Source: Sphingorhabdus sp. Alg239-R122
GTDB lineage: Bacteria; Pseudomonadota; Alphaproteobacteria; Sphingomonadales; Sphingomonadaceae
NCBI RefSeq assembly: GCF_900537065.1
Contig: NZ_UNRC01000014.1
Span: 137 to 46,801 of the forward strand
Direction: 5' to 3'
Length of the DNA stretch: 46,665 bases
In this document: piece by piece, positions 33,089 to 39,422 of the stretch
Position numbering within the stretch: the first letter of the stretch is position 1
How the letters are laid out: each line of letters opens with the position of its first letter
Translations under genes and position numbers: made by a program
The notes under the pieces: generated by a model
Databases searched by the model: none
Seen by the model: only the letters and a program-made list of their open reading frames with translations
Told to the model about the DNA's origin: nothing

Positions 33089-33295
33089 ATGAAAACACTA
33101 CTAATCGTAGCTACAGCAATTGTTGGCCTTGTGGGTCCAACCGAGATAAATCCGTGCGGCTCTGGCGCTGCCATGGCGTATGCAAGCGGTTATGCTTGCT
33201 GCAAAGTCTGTAAAAAAGGCAAGGCTTGCGGCGATAGCTGCATTGCCCGTGATAAAGAATGTCACAAAGGCAAGGGCTGCGCCTGTAACGGCTAG
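33089..33295 (+). CDS. Secreted cysteine-rich small protein
   Basis: The 68-residue precursor has a signal-like start (MKTLLIVATAIVGLVG, then an Ala-rich stretch to about residue 37). A compact tail follows with eight Cys in about 32 residues: CCKVC, KACGDSC, KECHKGKGCAC. The repeated Gly-Lys and Cys spacing suggests a metal-binding or disulfide-knotted peptide acting in the periplasm or outside. No function is known to me. ATG 33089 follows GAGGGG. The stop TAG overlaps that of the convergent gene in the palindrome CTAG. It sits in the transposon and is therefore mobile cargo. Confidence 0.72.
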   Translation: MKTLLIVATAIVGLVGPTEINPCGSGAAMAYASGYACCKVCKKGKACGDSCIARDKECHKGKGCACNG

Positions 33296-33723
33296 CGCTT
33301 GATAACCCATTCCATGTAATTACCGGGACCGGCTGTTGATACTGCCAGCCCTTTGTCTCGTTTATCCCTCAATGCCACGCCTACGCGCTTTGTCATTAAT
33401 CGAAGCAACTTGTTATCCATGGCCATGCCGCGCTCTAGGATAAGCTGTGCGGCTATCTCACGGCTAGTGAGCGGCTCTTTAGCCTGTCTGAGTATCGACA
33501 GCACTATACGGCTCATTTGGCCGCGTTTGGACCAATCCTCAGGCGGTTTGAACATCTTGGGGCGTATGCTTTCGACTTCCATATCAGGCGCTACTATCCG
33601 CAGCGTTCCATCTATATGACCCAAGTCCTTTACAAGCTGGTTTATCCGGTCGTGCAGTCTGGCTATTTCACCTGCTACCTCACCACGCTTCTTTACCAGC
33701 CCCGTTACCATGTAATCTGTCAT
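33292..33723 (-). CDS. Coiled-coil plus winged-helix-like protein, transposon cargo
   Basis: The product has 143 residues. The N-terminal half is a predicted coiled coil (LVKKRGEVAGEIARLHDRIN, then QLVKDLGHIDGTLRI). The middle is VESIRPKMFKPPEDWSKRGQ. The C-terminal half looks like a winged helix (MSRIVLSILRQAKEPLTSRE, then IAAQLILERGM, then LRLMTKRVGVALRDKRDKGL, ending NYMEWVIKR). Proteins of this form are frequent beside mobile elements of alphaproteobacteria, which suggests a regulatory or accessory role in the element. No function is proven. It starts 42 bp from the right terminal repeat and reads inward. Confidence 0.7.
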   Translation of the reverse strand: MTDYMVTGLVKKRGEVAGEIARLHDRINQLVKDLGHIDGTLRIVAPDMEVESIRPKMFKPPEDWSKRGQMSRIVLSILRQAKEPLTSREIAAQLILERGMAMDNKLLRLMTKRVGVALRDKRDKGLAVSTAGPGNYMEWVIKR

Positions 33724-33765
33724 CCCGCTTTATCCCAGATAATGCCGGATAATCCCAGTTTTTCG

Positions 33766-33790
33766 TTGGTGCAGTTGCTACATAATGCCG
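33766..33790 (-). repeat. Right terminal inverted repeat (25 bp)
   Basis: It begins TTGGTGCAGTTGC and ends with TACATAATGCCG, the exact reverse complement of 29830-29854. An ATG inside it (33785) is in frame with the C-terminal comM fragment. An 11-bp copy of its outer tip, ATAATGCCGGA, occurs inside the element at 33739-33749. Confidence 0.97.
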
Positions 33791-33798
33791 GAAGCACT
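33791..33798. repeat. Target site duplication, right copy
   Basis: GAAGCACT, the second copy of the 8-bp duplication. It encodes the E-A-L codons of the interrupted comM on both sides. Confidence 0.95.
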
Positions 33799-34582
33799 TG
33801 AAGTGTCGATGGTTGGGTCAGTAGCTGGCACATTGGAAGAGGGCAGGATGCAGCAGCAGCGCCCTTTCCGTGCGCCGCACCACAGTGCGTCAATGCCCGC
33901 GCTGGTGGGGGGCGGGCTCAAGGTAAAGCCGGGTGAGGTTTCGCTGGCGCATATGGGTGTCCTGTTCCTCGACGAATTGCCCGAATTTCAGCGCAGTGTA
34001 CTTGATTCGCTGCGCCAGCCACTGGAAACCGGGGAAGTCAGTGTGGCGCGGGCCAATGCGCATGTGACATTTCCTGCGCGTGTGCAGATGATTGCTGCGA
34101 TGAACCCATGCCGCTGCGGGCACCTGGGCGATGCGGCACTGGCCTGTTCGCGTGCGCCCAGATGCGCGGCAGACTATCAGGCGAAAGTATCCGGGCCGCT
34201 GCTCGACCGAATCGACCTGCATGTCGAGGTGGAAGCTGTGACAGCACGCGATCTCACCATGCCGCCGTCAGCAGAAGGGTCGGACGAAGTTAGCGCGCGC
34301 GTAGCCGTTGCGCGTTCGCTGCAAACACGTCGCTACTCCGATATTGATGCGCGCACCAATGCGGAAATCGATGGCGATGCGCTAGAGGCTTACGCTACCC
34401 CTGATGAGGCTGGACAGCAATTATTGGCGCAGGCAGCAGAAGCGATGCACCTATCCGCCCGCAGTTACACGCGCGTCTTGCGTGTAGCACGGACAATAGC
34501 CGATCTTGCGGGGGGCAATGCGGTAACCCGTATTCATGTCGCCGAAGCGCTAAGCTATCGGCGGCAGGCACCGCGGGCCTAA
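33791..34582 (+). pseudogene. comM: comM, C-terminal part, displaced by the transposon
   Basis: This holds the remaining 261 codons of ComM plus the duplicated EAL codons: RPFRAPHHSASMPALVGGG, Walker B in HMGVLFLDELPEF, LRQPLETGEVSVARA, and AAMNPCRCGHLGD with the family's Cys cluster. GPLLDRIDLHVEVEAV (sensor region) and a helical C-terminal domain ending YRRQAPRA follow. The frame is intact. An ATG contributed by the transposon repeat at 33785 (MPEALEVS) could start a 265-residue fragment, but it lacks Walker A. It converges with the bactofilin gene; a GCGGGC/GCCCGC hairpin (34573-34588) spans the stop. Confidence 0.95.
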
Positions 34583-34588
34583 GCCCGC
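34573..34588. terminator. Hairpin between convergent comM and bactofilin genes
   Basis: GCGGGC (34573-34578) and GCCCGC (34583-34588) pair across a 4-nt loop that contains the comM stop. No T tract follows on either strand, so termination would be weak. Confidence 0.4.
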
Positions 34589-35100
34589 TATTCCGCTGCT
34601 TCGGTCGTCAGCTCAAGCGAAGGTGCAGGCGGTTTGGCAGGTTTGCTACCTTGCTGCTTGACACCTGTGGCACGCGGCGTTTTTGATGCCGTGCTCTTAT
34701 GCTTGAATGAACCGTCAATGTGGGCGCCTTGTTCGATGCTGATCGTGTCATAGGCGACGTCACCCGTAATGCGGGCGGAACGCTCTATAACAAGGTCACG
34801 CGCATCAATTGAACCTTTGACAAGTCCGGAGAGCTTTGCACTTTGCGCTACGATTGAGCCGTGCACTTCACTGCTTTCACCTTGCACCAGGGATTGGCAC
34901 TTCACATCGCCTTCAACACGGCCATCAATGTGCAGATCGACTTCAGCAGCGACGTTACCAGTGATAATGACATCTGATCCGATAACGGAAAACGTTGAAT
35001 TGTTCATTGTGCTGTTGCTGGTCCTTTTAACGGGTGCCGGGGCGGGCGTTGGCGTCGGGATTGGTTCGCTTTCTTGCGATGGCTTGGGTTTTGAGAACAT
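34588..35100 (-). CDS. bacA: Bactofilin
   Basis: The 170-residue cytoskeletal protein polymerises without nucleotide on the inner face of the membrane. The N-terminal tail (MFSKPKPSQ and a Pro-rich run) is the membrane-targeting and linker part. The central beta-helix (about residues 38-130) shows the repeated pattern ITGNVAAEVDLHIDGRVEGDV, GSIVAQSAKLSGLVKGSI and ITGDVAYDTISIEQGAHIDG. The Lys/Pro-rich C-terminal tail is likely disordered. It lies directly after an M23 peptidase gene whose end it overlaps by 74 bp. The peptidase-bactofilin pair is typical and links the filament to local cell-wall growth. Confidence 0.94.
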   Translation of the reverse strand: MFSKPKPSQESEPIPTPTPAPAPVKRTSNSTMNNSTFSVIGSDVIITGNVAAEVDLHIDGRVEGDVKCQSLVQGESSEVHGSIVAQSAKLSGLVKGSIDARDLVIERSARITGDVAYDTISIEQGAHIDGSFKHKSTASKTPRATGVKQQGSKPAKPPAPSLELTTEAAE

Positions 35101-36247
35101 CTCTATTTGCCTCCAAAAATGGGCGAGGGTTAATGGCTTTGCCGTTCAGGCGTACCTCAAAGTGTAAATGCGTTCCGGTCGAGCGGCCTGTGCTGCCCAT
35201 GCCCCCCAAACGAACGCCTTTATCCACGCGTTGTCCCTGTTTAACTGTGATTGATGACATATGCGCATAGCGTGTCATCATGCCGTTGCCATGGCTTATC
35301 TCTACAGTCTTGCCATAACCGGATTTCCAGCCGGCAAAGCTGACCTGACCATTGGCGGCAGCAAGGATAGACTGGCCCCGGCTGCCCTTAAAGTCAATCC
35401 CGCTATGCATCGCGCCCTGACGCGTAAACGGATCACTGCGATAACCGAAATTGCTGCTCATCCGGTCCATGTCCGCCGGTTCGCCTGACGGAATTGCGGC
35501 CAGCGACCGCTCAAGCGCATCCATACGCATCAGCAGGCTACTAAGTTTTGCAAAGCGCGGATCAATACGTTTGGCGGCCTTGCTATCAAAATAAGGCAGG
35601 AAGGGACCACCTTGCGCGCTGGTCTGGCTGGCGGCCATCATATTAGGGCTCAAGCCAAATTTACGGATCGCTTTTTCCGCGGCTGCTGCACGCGCCTCTG
35701 CAATGCGCGTCAACTTACCGACAAGCGCAAGCTGACGGGTTTCTATGGCCGCCAGCGTAATCGCCCCCGGGATGAACACACCTATTTTTTCCGCGGTCCT
35801 GCTGGCTTCGCTATCATTTTTACCAGTAACATCTTTTTCAGATGCCTCTTCACCAATGACAGTATCGCCCGACTGAGGCTCTGCGTCGTCCAGATAACTG
35901 TCTGCAATATTGTCCAGTACGTCCTGGCGTTTCTGTAAATCGGCGGCGATTGCATCCACCGAAGCGCGATAGGATTCGACCTGTTTTTGCGAAGCCGTGA
36001 TTTCAGCTTTTTTCGCGTCTAGTGCAGCGCTTTCGCGCTTTGTCATGAACTGGTCAATAGCCATGTAGGATGCTGCAACAATGCTCAGTAGCAGGATGAA
36101 TGAAATCGCGGCCACAATCAGGATTTGTGACCGGGATGATAATTTCAGAAATCTCACGTGTCCGTCGGAACGCATCAAAAATTCGCGATCCGGGAACCAT
36201 TTTGCCTGACGGGAATGTTTCCCTGCCGGGCGTTTTGCGTTGTTCAC
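35027..36247 (-). CDS. M23 peptidase with N-terminal membrane anchor (bactofilin partner)
   Basis: The 406-residue protein is anchored by one helix (about residues 40-68, ILIVAAISFILLLSIVAASYM). A periplasmic coiled coil follows, rich in Lys, Glu and Gln (about 75-125), then a linker and a LytM/M23 domain (about 260-385). Zinc ligands are in MHSGIDFKGSRG (H and D) and THLHFEVRLNG (HxH). It should cut peptide cross-links in peptidoglycan. The gene's last 74 bp overlap the bactofilin gene in another frame. The last residues (RKRTNPDANARPGTR) are basic and dispensable-looking. The upstream region has a palindromic GANTC pair (36319-36333). Confidence 0.92.
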   Translation of the reverse strand: MNNAKRPAGKHSRQAKWFPDREFLMRSDGHVRFLKLSSRSQILIVAAISFILLLSIVAASYMAIDQFMTKRESAALDAKKAEITASQKQVESYRASVDAIAADLQKRQDVLDNIADSYLDDAEPQSGDTVIGEEASEKDVTGKNDSEASRTAEKIGVFIPGAITLAAIETRQLALVGKLTRIAEARAAAAEKAIRKFGLSPNMMAASQTSAQGGPFLPYFDSKAAKRIDPRFAKLSSLLMRMDALERSLAAIPSGEPADMDRMSSNFGYRSDPFTRQGAMHSGIDFKGSRGQSILAAANGQVSFAGWKSGYGKTVEISHGNGMMTRYAHMSSITVKQGQRVDKGVRLGGMGSTGRSTGTHLHFEVRLNGKAINPRPFLEANRDVLKTQAIARKRTNPDANARPGTR

Positions 36248-36303
36248 GACCCTATAACCTTCTTTTGTTGGACCGGCATTTAGAGGTTAGAGGTTAATTT
36301 TAC

Positions 36304-36333
36304 GAATCGATGGCCGGTGACTCGTGACGAGTC
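36304..36333. promoter_or_regulatory. Cluster of three GANTC sites, two in a perfect palindrome
   Basis: GAATC is at 36304-36308, GACTC at 36319-36323 and GAGTC at 36329-36333. The last two form GACTCGT-g-ACGAGTC, a perfect 15-bp palindrome. GANTC is the target of the cell-cycle DNA methyltransferase CcrM in alphaproteobacteria. The cluster lies 57-86 bp upstream of the M23 peptidase start. Confidence 0.6.
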
Positions 36334-36368
36334 GAGTTAGCCATGCGGTGAAATGTTATTTTCTTGTA

Positions 36369-36392
36369 AAACCCGCAGTTTTATGCGGGTTT
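36369..36392. terminator. Terminator-like hairpin in a divergent intergenic region
   Basis: AAACCCGC (36369-36376) pairs perfectly with GCGGGTTT (36385-36392) over an 8-nt loop. On the minus strand the stem is followed by TTTTAC. It lies between two divergent genes (M23 peptidase and proA), where no coding gene needs a terminator. Confidence 0.6.
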
Positions 36393-36512
36393 CGAATCTG
36401 TTAGATGATGCTTCGCGAGAGTTGGAATCGCGCTGTTTTCTGCCGATTCGCATGCAAAATGACATGAATTTGCATCTTTAATGACGTGCTGAACTGCTCT
36501 AGACACAGCGAT

Positions 36513-37799
36513 ATGGAGCAGGATTCATCATCTAAAATGACTGGCAATTCCCCGAATGACATAGTGGAAGATATGGCCATTGCCGGACGCCGTGCCGCTC
36601 GCCGTCTGGCTGCTGCAAGCGGGGCGGATAAAGCGGGGGCGTTGCAGGCGATTGCGCGGTCTGTGCGCGACTTCTGCGATGAAATTTGCGCGGCCAATGC
36701 AAAAGACATGGATACGGGGCAGCAGAAGGGACTGGGCGCTGCGATGCTGGAGCGGCTTAGCCTGGATGCGGAAAGAGTTATGGCAATGGCGGACGCGGCA
36801 GATGCCGTGGCTGGGCTGCCCGATCCGGTGGGGGAGAGCATAAGTCGGCATAGTCAGCCCAATGGCCTGGAATTTGAACGTGTCCGCATTCCTATCGGCC
36901 TGATCGGCATCATTTACGAAAGCCGCCCCAATGTGACTGTGGATGCGGCGGCGCTCTGCCTGCGTTCGGGCAATGCCGTGATATTGCGCGGTGGCAGCGA
37001 GGCCGTCCACAGCAACCGTGCTATTCATAAAGCGATTCTGGACGGACTTGCCGACGTGGGTCTGCCTGCGGAATCGGTGCAGTTAATGCCTGATCAGGAC
37101 AGGGCGTTGGTGGGTGCGATGCTGGGCGGGGCAAAAGGCCGGATTGACCTGATAATCCCGCGCGGCGGCAAATCGCTTGTGAAACGTGTGCAGGAGGAAG
37201 CGCGTGTACCTGTACTCGCGCATCTGGATGGTATCTGTCACACTTATATTGACCGCCATGCCAACCGTGAAAAGGCAGAAGCGATCGCGGTCAACGCGAA
37301 AATGCGGCGTACCGGGATATGCGGTGCGATGGAAACGCTGCTGATTGATCAGGATTACGCTGCGCCAGGGCCATTGCTGCGCGCGTTGATTGAGGCGGGC
37401 TGTGCGATCCGCGGCGATGATGCCGTGCTCGAACTCGAACCACGTGCGACAAGCGCCTATGCGGCGGACTGGGACACCGAATATCTGGCGCCTATAGTGT
37501 CAGTGGCGCTCGTTCAGGGGTTGGACGGAGCGCTGGCGCATATCGCCCGGCACAGCTCCGGCCATACCGATGTGATTGTTACTGAAGATCATGCCAATGC
37601 CGAACGTTTTCTGCAGGAAACCGATAGCGCGATTGTCATGCACAATGCGTCGAGTCAGTTTGCTGATGGCGGCGAATTCGGCCTGGGCGCAGAAATCGGC
37701 ATTGCCACAGGCCGTCTGCATGCGCGCGGGCCTGTCGCGCTAGAGGGGCTTACCACTTACAAATGGCGGGTGCGTGGTGATGGGCAGGTGCGGCCCTGA
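36513..37799 (+). CDS. proA: Gamma-glutamyl phosphate reductase
   Basis: The enzyme reduces gamma-glutamyl phosphate to glutamate semialdehyde in proline synthesis, with NADPH, in the cytoplasm. Family blocks: RIPIGLIGIIYESRPNVTVD near residue 118, LRGGSEAVHSNRAI, LIIPRGGKSLVKRVQEEA and RRTGICGAMETLLID with the catalytic Cys. FADGGEFGLGAEIGIATGRLHARGPV is split here into FADGGEFGLGAEIG and STGRLHARGP-like TGRLHARGP near the end. ATG 36513 (MEQDSSSK) is chosen. GTG 36486 and ATG 36537 are alternatives, and none has a strong ribosome binding site. proB is not adjacent; nadD follows directly. Confidence 0.94.
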   Translation: MEQDSSSKMTGNSPNDIVEDMAIAGRRAARRLAAASGADKAGALQAIARSVRDFCDEICAANAKDMDTGQQKGLGAAMLERLSLDAERVMAMADAADAVAGLPDPVGESISRHSQPNGLEFERVRIPIGLIGIIYESRPNVTVDAAALCLRSGNAVILRGGSEAVHSNRAIHKAILDGLADVGLPAESVQLMPDQDRALVGAMLGGAKGRIDLIIPRGGKSLVKRVQEEARVPVLAHLDGICHTYIDRHANREKAEAIAVNAKMRRTGICGAMETLLIDQDYAAPGPLLRALIEAGCAIRGDDAVLELEPRATSAYAADWDTEYLAPIVSVALVQGLDGALAHIARHSSGHTDVIVTEDHANAERFLQETDSAIVMHNASSQFADGGEFGLGAEIGIATGRLHARGPVALEGLTTYKWRVRGDGQVRP

Positions 37800-38437
37800 C
37801 ACATATAGGCAAAACCACAGGATTGCTGGGCGGCAGCTTCAATCCCGCGCATGGCGGACACCGCGATATCAGCCTGTTCACTTGCGATGCGCTGGATCTT
37901 GATGAGCTATGGTGGCTGGTAAGCCCGGGTAACCCGCTCAAAGACAAGGCGCGCGACATGGCACCGCTCAAAGCGCGACTCGCATCGGCGCAGAAAATGT
38001 CGCGACGCTCGCGGATCAGGGCCACTGCCATCGAAAGTGAACTGGGCACACGTTATACCATCGATACATTGAGGGAGCTCAAGAAGCGTTACCCCGACCG
38101 GCAGTTTGTTTGGATCATGGGGGCGGATAATCTGGCGATTTTCCACAAATGGCGCGCCTGGCGCGATATTTCGCGGGAAATGCCGATCGTAGTGATTGCA
38201 CGGCCCGGCTATAATGAATCTGCGCTGATGGCCCCGGCCATGGCCTGGCTCAGGCGGTATATGCGCCCTGCACGCGAGGTGCGGCAATGGGCCGAATGGT
38301 CGTTGCCTGCCATCACCATATTACGCTTTCGTGCCGACTCCAGGTCCGCCACGGCCATTCGCCGTGCCAACCCGGAATGGTACAGCGAATATGCAGACAG
38401 GCTTGTCCGTGATGATGTAACAAGGTCACTATTGTGA
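37796..38437 (+). CDS. nadD: Nicotinate-nucleotide adenylyltransferase; start codon atypical
   Basis: NadD adenylates nicotinate mononucleotide in NAD synthesis. The nucleotidylyl-transferase motif is LLGGSFNPAHGGHRDIS, MGADNLAIFHKW is the adenine/NaMN region, and SRSATAIRRA stands for the ISSTxIR motif. The only ATG/GTG/TTG start before the motif is TTG 37823, which would begin MLGGSF and cut off the first residues of strand 1. The frame is open further up to 37781. CTG 37796 would give THIGKTTGLLGGSF and overlaps the proA stop (CTGA). I give the longer version because it keeps the normal N-terminus. The true start needs experiment. The position after proA and before rsfS is normal for the class. 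Confidence 0.85.
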   Translation: MTHIGKTTGLLGGSFNPAHGGHRDISLFTCDALDLDELWWLVSPGNPLKDKARDMAPLKARLASAQKMSRRSRIRATAIESELGTRYTIDTLRELKKRYPDRQFVWIMGADNLAIFHKWRAWRDISREMPIVVIARPGYNESALMAPAMAWLRRYMRPAREVRQWAEWSLPAITILRFRADSRSATAIRRANPEWYSEYADRLVRDDVTRSLL

Positions 38438-38536
38438 AGTTTTTTCGGTCAATACGGCCAAAGGGCATGATGGGGGTTTAGCAAAAGACGTTTTCTCGCT
38501 ATCATGCTATCCAGGATTAAATTTTAAGGAACTACA

Positions 38537-38959
38537 TTGTCCGACCCTTCGTCCCATAACGACACCGAAAATTCCGACAACATTCCCTCTACGCCGAATG
38601 ACGCCCTGCACAAATTGGTCATGCAATCGCTTGACGATGATCAGGCGCAGGAAGTCATTTCCGTGCCGCTCGCGGGCAAGACCAGTATTGCGGATTATAT
38701 GGTGATCGCATCGGGCCGTTCGTCGCGGCAGGTGGCATCTATTGCCCAGAAATTGGCGGAGCGTGTCAAGAAAGCGGGTGGCACGGCGCGCATTGAAGGC
38801 CTGCCCAATGCCGACTGGGTGCTCATAGACACGGGTGATGTGCTGGTACATCTATTCCGGCCCGAAGTGCGCAGTTTCTATAATATCGAACGCATGTGGG
38901 CATTTGGTGATGAAGTTCCCGCCGAAGGTGCGGAAGCCACCGAAGCGGCTGGAGCATAG
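38537..38959 (+). CDS. rsfS: Ribosomal silencing factor RsfS
   Basis: The 140-residue protein binds L14 and prevents subunit joining when nutrients are short. A disordered acidic N-terminus (about 22 residues) precedes the domain: LHKLVMQSLDDDQAQEVISV, KTSIADYMVIASGRSSRQVA and WVLIDTGDVLVHLFRPEVRSFYNIERMW, in which the last block is diagnostic. TTG at 38537 is the start; AAGGA lies six bases before it. The order nadD-rsfS-rlmH is standard. Confidence 0.95.
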   Translation: MSDPSSHNDTENSDNIPSTPNDALHKLVMQSLDDDQAQEVISVPLAGKTSIADYMVIASGRSSRQVASIAQKLAERVKKAGGTARIEGLPNADWVLIDTGDVLVHLFRPEVRSFYNIERMWAFGDEVPAEGAEATEAAGA

Positions 38960-38996
38960 TCCTGTGCCGCTCGCATAGGCCTTTGATAACCGGAAT

Positions 38997-39419
38997 ATGC
39001 GTCTTCATATCATAGCACGGGGCAAGATAGGCCGCTCGGCAGAGGCGGAACTTGTCGAGCGCTATATGAAGCGGATCAGCTGGCCCACACATATAACTGA
39101 ACTTCCCGACAGGGGTGGGAAACTACCCGAATTACCATCACATGCGCGGCGCGTCGTGCTGGATGAAAAGGGCAAGCAGCTTACTTCCATGCAATTTGCG
39201 GACATATTGCGCGACTGGCGCGATGATGGCGTACGAGAGACCGCTTTCATGATCGGCGCAGCAGATGGTTTTGACAATGAAGTGCGGCAGGGTGCGGACC
39301 TGCTGATCGCCTATGGCAAGGCGACATGGCCACACATGATAGCGCGGGCAATGTTGGCGGAGCAGTTATGGCGCGCAACCAGCATTATTGCCGGGCATCC
39401 ATATCATAGGGAAGGGTGA
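38997..39419 (+). CDS. rlmH: 23S rRNA (pseudouridine1915-N3)-methyltransferase
   Basis: The 140-residue SPOUT-class methyltransferase modifies helix 69 of 23S rRNA. The start MRLHIIARGKIGRSAEAELV and the C-terminal knot region are present: TAFMIGAADGFDNEVRQGAD, then MIARAMLAEQLWRATSIIAG and the final HPYHREG, which is the SAM-binding signature. It is followed by the EnvC-like gene after 3 bp. Confidence 0.96.
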   Translation: MRLHIIARGKIGRSAEAELVERYMKRISWPTHITELPDRGGKLPELPSHARRVVLDEKGKQLTSMQFADILRDWRDDGVRETAFMIGAADGFDNEVRQGADLLIAYGKATWPHMIARAMLAEQLWRATSIIAGHPYHREG

Positions 39420-39422
39420 GAG

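Larger units (their letters stand above)
29830..33790 (+). mobile_element. IS1595-family transposon (3,961 bp) with passenger genes
   Basis: The element is bounded by perfect 25-bp terminal inverted repeats and flanked by an 8-bp duplication of comM sequence. It encodes one IS1595-type transposase (31085-32059) and six further genes. Typical IS1595-family elements are much shorter, though members with passenger genes are known. The perfect ends, perfect duplication and intact transposase indicate a recent and probably active insertion. The interior, especially 29880-31080 and 32060-33000, is visibly more AT-rich than the surrounding backbone, supporting an outside origin. The subgroup cannot be assigned without comparison to reference elements. 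Confidence 0.95.
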
